Source: Gonocerus acuteangulatus
Lineage: Eukaryota; Arthropoda; Insecta; Hemiptera; Coreidae
Direction of reading: 5' to 3'
Length of the DNA: 64,000 nucleotides
Assembly: GCA_946811695.1 (NCBI GenBank)
Contig: OX328132.1
Coordinates: forward strand, 98,131,900-98,195,899
A program made the position numbers and the translations under genes. The notes beneath the pieces were generated by a model that searched no databases, was not told the DNA's origin, and saw only the letters and a list, made by a program, of their open reading frames with translations. Positions 58,660 through 64,000 of this stretch are shown here, in pieces. The stretch's first letter is position 1; the number at the start of each line of letters is the position of its first letter.

Positions 58660-61000
58660 TTAATTATTTCCATAACCAGAGGTTTGGAAATGCCTGGAAG
58701 CTTCTGATTATTCAGCAGATGTCTCAAATGCGAGTCCAGCAAGTAGGTAAATATTGTGTTTATGTACTGGCTGCTGTCCCTTAACAATTCGTACATGTCA
58801 TGTGGGATATTTAGGTTTTGTCGTCTTCTGCACTCCGTAAGTAGGTGATTTAAAGTAAAGTCTGTATTGGGTCATTTCATTCCAAAACGACCAGTGCTAT
58901 GTGCCGTCATGTCTCAGATATTTTTCAAAATTTTTTCATGAATAGAGGCCTATGAGATAATCTCAAATTATTTTTTTCAGATTTTTAATCAAAAATTGAA
59001 CCAGGGGGAATTTTTTGAAATTCTTGTTTTTCCTATGATTTTGGTTTCTGCCTTTCTGATAACAGTTTTGAAAAATATTTGTATTTTACTTCTTTTTCAA
59101 CAAATCCGGTTATTCTTGGTATCAAATTAAAGCTAATGCTTTTATCTATCAAAATAAGCTATAATAGTGATACTATTGGCAATAGTGTCATGCCACTAAT
59201 CGCGCAAAGTTATTTTTTATACTTTTTCATTAGGTAGGTTCAAGAAGTCATACCTCAAAGATCACAATTACCACATGCATCATAATTTTCTTCTAGAATT
59301 ATCAAAGTGTGTACTAGTTATGTTCAAAAAATAAAAATTGTGTTTTTTGCGGTTCTGAAAAAAAAATTTTTTTTCTTAGGAAAAATTTCACTTAAAATGT
59401 CAACTTCCTAAAATGTAAATTTAAAGTTTATCCGAGCTCAAAGTAACTCAAAACATTTATTACAACGAATAAAACTATAACCTATTATTTTACAAGGACA
59501 TTTGACATTAATTTTAGATTATTCACTATTAGGTACCCAATTTTTGTAGTGGAAAGTCGTAGTTTATGTAAATTTCGGATTCAGATGTATTCTGTAAAAA
59601 AAAAAAAAATTGTTAACAAAAGTTTGATCTAGGTACGAAAATATGTGTTACGAGTTCGTTAACAGATTAATTTTATTTTTGTAACATATTTTTCTATTAA
59701 TATGTCCACAACGAATTCCGAGTTTCGTTGCAACATAATTCCAACAATCATTGTGGTCGGTATGGGCGAATAACTACTTCGTGTCAGGAGATGAACCAAT
59801 TTTGCTGGTTAACGAACTCGTTCAATCATTTGCTAGGGGAATACTATATACCAAGTTTCGTGACGAAAAAAAACAAAAAAGTCTGGTGTGTAGACTGCGT
59901 TTCTACAAGAAACACATATTTTCGTACCTAGATCAAACTTTTGTTAACAATTATTATTATTATTATTATTATTTTTTTTTTTAATATTTTTTTTGAATGG
60001 AAGAGAAACAGTGTTTCAGACTTTTACACACATTCTTTTTGTGTTTCTTAACTGCGTCACAGCACACAACTGAATCCGAAATTTACGTAAACTACGATAT
60101 GACTTTCCACTATAAAAATTGGGTACCTAATAGTGAATAATCTAAAATTAATATCAAATGTCCTTGTAATATAATAGGTTATAGTTTTATTCGTTGTAAT
60201 AAATGTTTTGAGTTACTTTGAGCTCGGATAAACTTTAAATTTACATTTTAGGAAGTTGACATTCTAAGTGAACTTTTTCCTAAGAAAAATTTTTTTTTTC
60301 AGAACCGCAAAAAACACAATTTTTATTTTTGAACATAACTAGTACACTGTTTGATAATTCTAGAAAAAAATTATGATGCATGTGGTAATTGTGATTTCTG
60401 AGGTATGACTTACTGAACCTACCTAATGAAAAAGTATAAAAAATAACCTTGGGCGATTAGTGGCATGACACTATTGCCTATAGTATCCCTATTATAGCTT
60501 ATTTTGGTAGAGAAAAGCATTAGCTTTAATTTGATACCAAGAACAGCCGGATTTGTTGAAAAAGAAGTAAAATACAAATATTTTTCAAAACTGTAATCAG
60601 AAAGGCAGTAACCAAAATCATAGGAAAAACAAGAATTTCAAAAAATTCCCCCTGGTTCAATTTTTGATAAAAAAATCTGAAAAAATTAATTTTAGATTAT
60701 CTCATACGCCTCTATTCACGAAAAAATTTTGAAAAATATCTGAGATATGATGGCACGGACATATATTAAAATTGGGCGATCTGACGTGAAATGACCCTAT
60801 TGCATATATCACAAATTGGTTTGTTGAGTCCTGTCATGAGGTATTCGTGTGTTAGTTTTGTGTGGCCAATTCGTAGTCGAGCAAGTACAATTTCTTCTCG
60901 TCTGTTTTTCAATAGGGACTTACGTATTATTTCACTGATTTGGATTCTGTTGAATGAAGTCCGATTTGCAGGAATTGCGTAATCTTTGCGTATTTCCATG
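58660..61000 (-). pseudogene. Non-LTR retrotransposon C-terminus, split by a long-TIR element
   Basis: Upstream part (60999-60798): REEIVLARLRIGHTKLTHEY, then KPICDICN. Downstream part (58868-58660): TDFTLNHLLTECRRRQNLNI to YINTIFTYLLDSHLRHLL. Together they form the block after RNase H with the CCHC motif C-x2-C...H-x4-C. The two parts are separated by the 1929-bp element at 58869-60797. Removing it with one TATT leaves the frame uninterrupted. 5' portions of the LINE are missing. Closest in the window to the relic at 39040. Confidence 0.88.
58869..60797. mobile_element. Non-autonomous DNA transposon with ~800-bp inverted repeats
   Basis: Termini GGGTCATTTCA (58869) and TGAAATGACCC (to 60797), with TATT on both sides (58865-58868 and 60798-60801). 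The arms 58869-59668 and about 59812-60797 are inverted copies over almost their whole length, with small indels. The loop carries the block shared with 54908. No transposase frame. A 4-bp duplication, GGG ends and very long TIRs recall Sola-type elements, but superfamily assignment is only a guess. Confidence 0.85.
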
Positions 61001-61186
61001 AAGATTATATTCCTAGTGTCGGGATGTCGATTTGTTCAATCTTTAGATATAGAAAGATGCTCCATCTAACAATAAAATATGAGGTTTTGAAAAAAAATCA
61101 TGCACTTTTTAGGGTTGGACGGGTGTATTTTGGCACCCAGTATATATATATTTCTTTCATTGCTGGCCTGCAACTTCTAATATTAT

Positions 61187-61546
61187 TATTGTTGTTGTAG
61201 CCAAAAGGTCATAAATACTCCTCTCACACCATATCCTTTATTTCCAACCCTATCCGGTTTCGAGCTGTTCTGCTGCTCTTCAAAGGGTATTTCAATCCAT
61301 GGACTTATCACGTCATGTACATATGTAAAATTTAATTTAATATTGCTTCGCTATATCCTGTCCCTAGGACGTATAATGCGAAGCAATATTAAATTACGTT
61401 TTGCATATGTACGTGATGTGATAGGTCAATAGATTTAATTACCCTTTCAGGAGGAGCAGAATAGCTCGAAACCGGTTAGAGTAGGAAAGAAAGGATATGG
61501 TGTGAGAAGAGTATTATTTATGACCTTTTGGCTACAACAACAATAT
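61187..61546. mobile_element. 360-bp near-perfect palindrome with Penelope-type motif
   Basis: Arms 61187-61365 and 61367-61546 meet at CCTAGG with no loop to speak of. Outer ends ATTGTTGTTGTAGCC/GGCTACAACAACAAT. Each arm contains a TTGAAGAGCAGC...GCTCGAAACCGG motif (61257-61285 inverted, 61444-61472 direct). A short TA run lies left of it (61140-61151). Structurally like the inverted repeats at 9380 and 44514. Confidence 0.65.
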
Positions 61547-64000
61547 TTGTATTTTTCATCAAACCCTTGCATATATGCTTACGGCAAAAACTACGAGTGG
61601 GTAAAGCCTCACTCGCTTGTATTTCCATGATTTGCGTCTGTAATTCTTCATTCACAAATAAAAATGTCATACGCCGTAATTTATTATAGTTTTTAATGAT
61701 GTTATGCTAGATTACAGTGAAAAAATAAATGAGCATAAAATACTGACGGACTCAAACTGGTGGGAAAGTTAAAATCCTTTCTGTGTTATTTTGTTCTCCC
61801 AAGGGGCCGAGTAAAAAATAAAAATGAAAATCGACTGTTAAATTTGATGGCTTCCAGTTATACGAATTTGGAGTGGATGTGCATTAGACAGGCGAGTAGA
61901 ATATTTCATGGAGCGTTTTTTTACCGCTTTGTTCGATATCACTTTGAGTCGGGCATTTATGAGTAACTATAAAAGGGCGACAAGGGAAAGCAGCAATAAA
62001 CAACGGAAGCATCACGAGGCTCAGAGCAAAACATGGTCAGGGCATATACAGTCTCGCTTTCCTCAGCATTTCTCTCCTCTCTCTCCATTTAACATTACAA
62101 CCAACTTTTATGATTGTTCAAAGTAAATAAACTGTTCATCAAGCATGTAGTGTGTCACACTGCAGCGTTCCCATCGGCCGAAAATATGGAAGTGAAATTC
62201 TTAATATCCGTGCAGAACTGCGCTTTCATTGGCCCTTACCCGACCTGATCCGATCCGATGTGTTTGTTTATTTCAACAACGTATTTTGTTTAAAAAAAAG
62301 TCTACAGCCTCTAACCGATTGTATTTATTCATTTTTTTGAAAGCTAATAAAATTTATAACAACTTTGTCTATTTACATTTTTGTTTGTTTCCGTTGTTTA
62401 TAAAATTCCGTGGAAAGATGTTTATAACTTTCTTATGTTTATAACCTTCTATTTGCCTTCCTTTAAAATTATTTTAAAATATGAATACTAATACTCCTCT
62501 TATTGTAGTGTAACAGTTAAAAATTAACTTATTAAACCCCAAATGTAAGTTTAAGATCATTTTATGTGCCCTCCACATCTTACAGTTCCGTAGGTTCTTA
62601 ATATGTACTTTGAACCTTCATTGTTTTTAGTGTCTTCATTGAAGAAAATATTAACATAGTATTCTAGTTCAAGAAGCCACATAATCGTTCTTTTGCATTG
62701 CATTTTTTGGAGCATACAGTGACCTTGAGGACTGTAATAGAAAAAATGAATAAAACACATATCTGGGCGTAAAATTTTCCGTTCTTTCAGAATCTGCAGT
62801 CAAAAATTCATTTTGTAAAAAAAACAACAACACATATTTGTCCTTGAAATGCCCTTCATTTTGCGCCGATAGGGTAAAACAGACCTCGGATTCGAATTCA
62901 GCGACCATCAAAACCATGGAAGCTCTAGTTATTTATTCTTTAACGGCTTCATACGGAATTTGTACTTAAAATGTCCTTAAACCTGACGTGATGGGATGAA
63001 ACGGTCTCCGAATTCGGATTCAGCGTGTCAAAATATATAAGAATATATGTATGTTTGGAAAATACAACTTTTTTTTTTTTGAGCCTGTGTTATTTTATGA
63101 TTGTTTATTTTTTTTAATGTTTACTTTACTGAGAGGGTGAATAATTTAATTGTGTCCGTTACTATTTTTTCGCATAGTAAATTCCAATTTCTTCAGTGTA
63201 GTAAAGTCTATCCTATACTAGTTTTGTGAAAAGAAACTCTGGTCAAGAAGAAACCGAGGAATATATGACCAGAGAAGAGGATCTTCCTTCTCATGCCCCC
63301 CCTCCAACCTAAGATAAACTTGGGCAAACTCAATCGAACCGAGCTCCCGTCCCAATCACCAAGTCCAGGCTCGTAGCAGATATCTAACAGCTACAATAAT
63401 ATCTTCAACCCACCACCACCAACGCTCTGCAAATCCCATGAGTTTTCATATTAGGGCATGTCTTCCTTTTGGCCGATGCTCTTTTCAACGTGTCCTCAAA
63501 ATAACTATAAGTAGTTTAGTAAATAAAATACAGTATAATATGTATACACTGTCGGTTATTTGTATAACACTCTAAATGTGTGCCTAATACGCGCAACTAT
63601 CAAATCCTATCATCAATCCCACCAAGGAAGGTGGATGAACTTATATTACTACCATTTCATAATAATGTTATTATGAAATATTAATATTATATAGTGACCA
63701 TAAATTCTCAAAACATATATTATCATTCTTCAAGGCCGCCATCTTGGCTCACTTTGGGCTACCGCTGCGATTGATTTTAATTTACTTTCCATCTGACTGA
63801 TTCTTTTTTTTTCCAATGAGAAGCTGAATGGGCCCGAGCTCCAAATGGTGCTTGCCGTCTCTGGGAAGGGGTGCAGAGAGCACCGTGTGGTACTCTCAGT
63901 CGAGCTGTAAGGACATGATGAGCACCATATGTTGCTTGCCGTATTGAACGTGTTTTACTTTTTGAACTCCTTTATACACAGCTGAACGTGGGTATAGTTA
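61547..64000. other. Intergenic with two weak promoter-like signals
   Basis: A TATA box (TATAAAAG, 61968-61975) on the plus strand has no convincing gene behind it, only a 19-codon frame. 62287-62415 repeats the block at 51830-51960. On the minus strand, CCAAGATGGCGGCC (63746-63733) combines a YY1/Pho-like site with an ATG, but the frame closes after 23 codons. Nothing else recognised. Confidence 0.4.

Noticed and set aside
61968..61975. TATA-box promoter
   Set aside because: The TATA element is good, but no coding exon, initiator or conserved downstream sequence supports a gene.
63733..63746. YY1/Pho-type site overlapping a start codon (CCAAGATGGCGGCC, minus)
   Set aside because: The frame stops after 23 codons and no splice donor is visible within it. 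Kept only as a remark.

Overview
This is a gene-poor, AT-rich stretch of animal nuclear DNA crowded with transposable elements. The element types (I-type LINE with RNase H, Tc1/mariner and pogo/Tigger-like DNA transposons, Penelope-like elements with GIY-YIG, tRNA-derived SINEs, RTE and Gypsy relics, long (TA)n tracts) and the spliced-looking exons point to an invertebrate, most likely an arthropod. I cannot name the species. No bacterial features, rRNA, free-standing tRNA gene or CRISPR array are seen.

Layout. 0-17.7 kb: two same-orientation copies of a 4.4-5.3 kb segment (about 500-4938 and 12430-17712). Each carries a minus-strand first coding exon of an unrecognised acidic protein (4320-4484 and 17089-17250). 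Between the copies lie a MITE (5375-5803), a 2.2 kb palindromic array of ~480-bp units (6900-9065) and a (TA)n-flanked foldback interrupted by a SINE (9380-10316). The second copy has collected its own insertions: a MITE, a (TA)n hairpin, a 29-bp micro-SINE and a short processed pseudogene. 18-22.3 kb: LTR, LINE and mariner relics.

22.5-28.5 kb holds the only intact mobile element: a 6-kb non-LTR retrotransposon with a gag-like ORF1 (491 aa, CCHC knuckles), an ORF2 (1233 aa, endonuclease, reverse transcriptase, RNase H, CCHC), a polyadenylation signal, an A-tail and a probable target-site duplication. Its last 30 nt form a stem-loop also found, with a compensatory base-pair change, at the 3' end of the tRNA-derived SINE family seen at 152, 32961, 34849 and (as a fragment) 14598. 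This suggests that the LINE machinery mobilises the SINE.

28-42.5 kb: LINE relics, a mariner-type transposon (35932-38791, broken transposase) nested in a Tigger-like element (35307-38892), and further transposase fragments. 42.6-45.6 kb: two adjacent (TA)n-flanked inverted repeats, the first made of two opposed Penelope-like 3' halves encoding GIY-YIG endonuclease. 46-58 kb: RTE and Gypsy relics, SINEs, small foldbacks, and a possible host-gene exon region (50.7-52.3 kb). 58.66-61.0 kb: a LINE C-terminus split by a 1929-bp long-TIR element whose removal restores the reading frame. 61-64 kb: one more long palindrome, then low-information DNA.

No host gene is fully resolved. The host-like coding candidates are the paired acidic exons and, more weakly, the 50.7-52.3 kb region.
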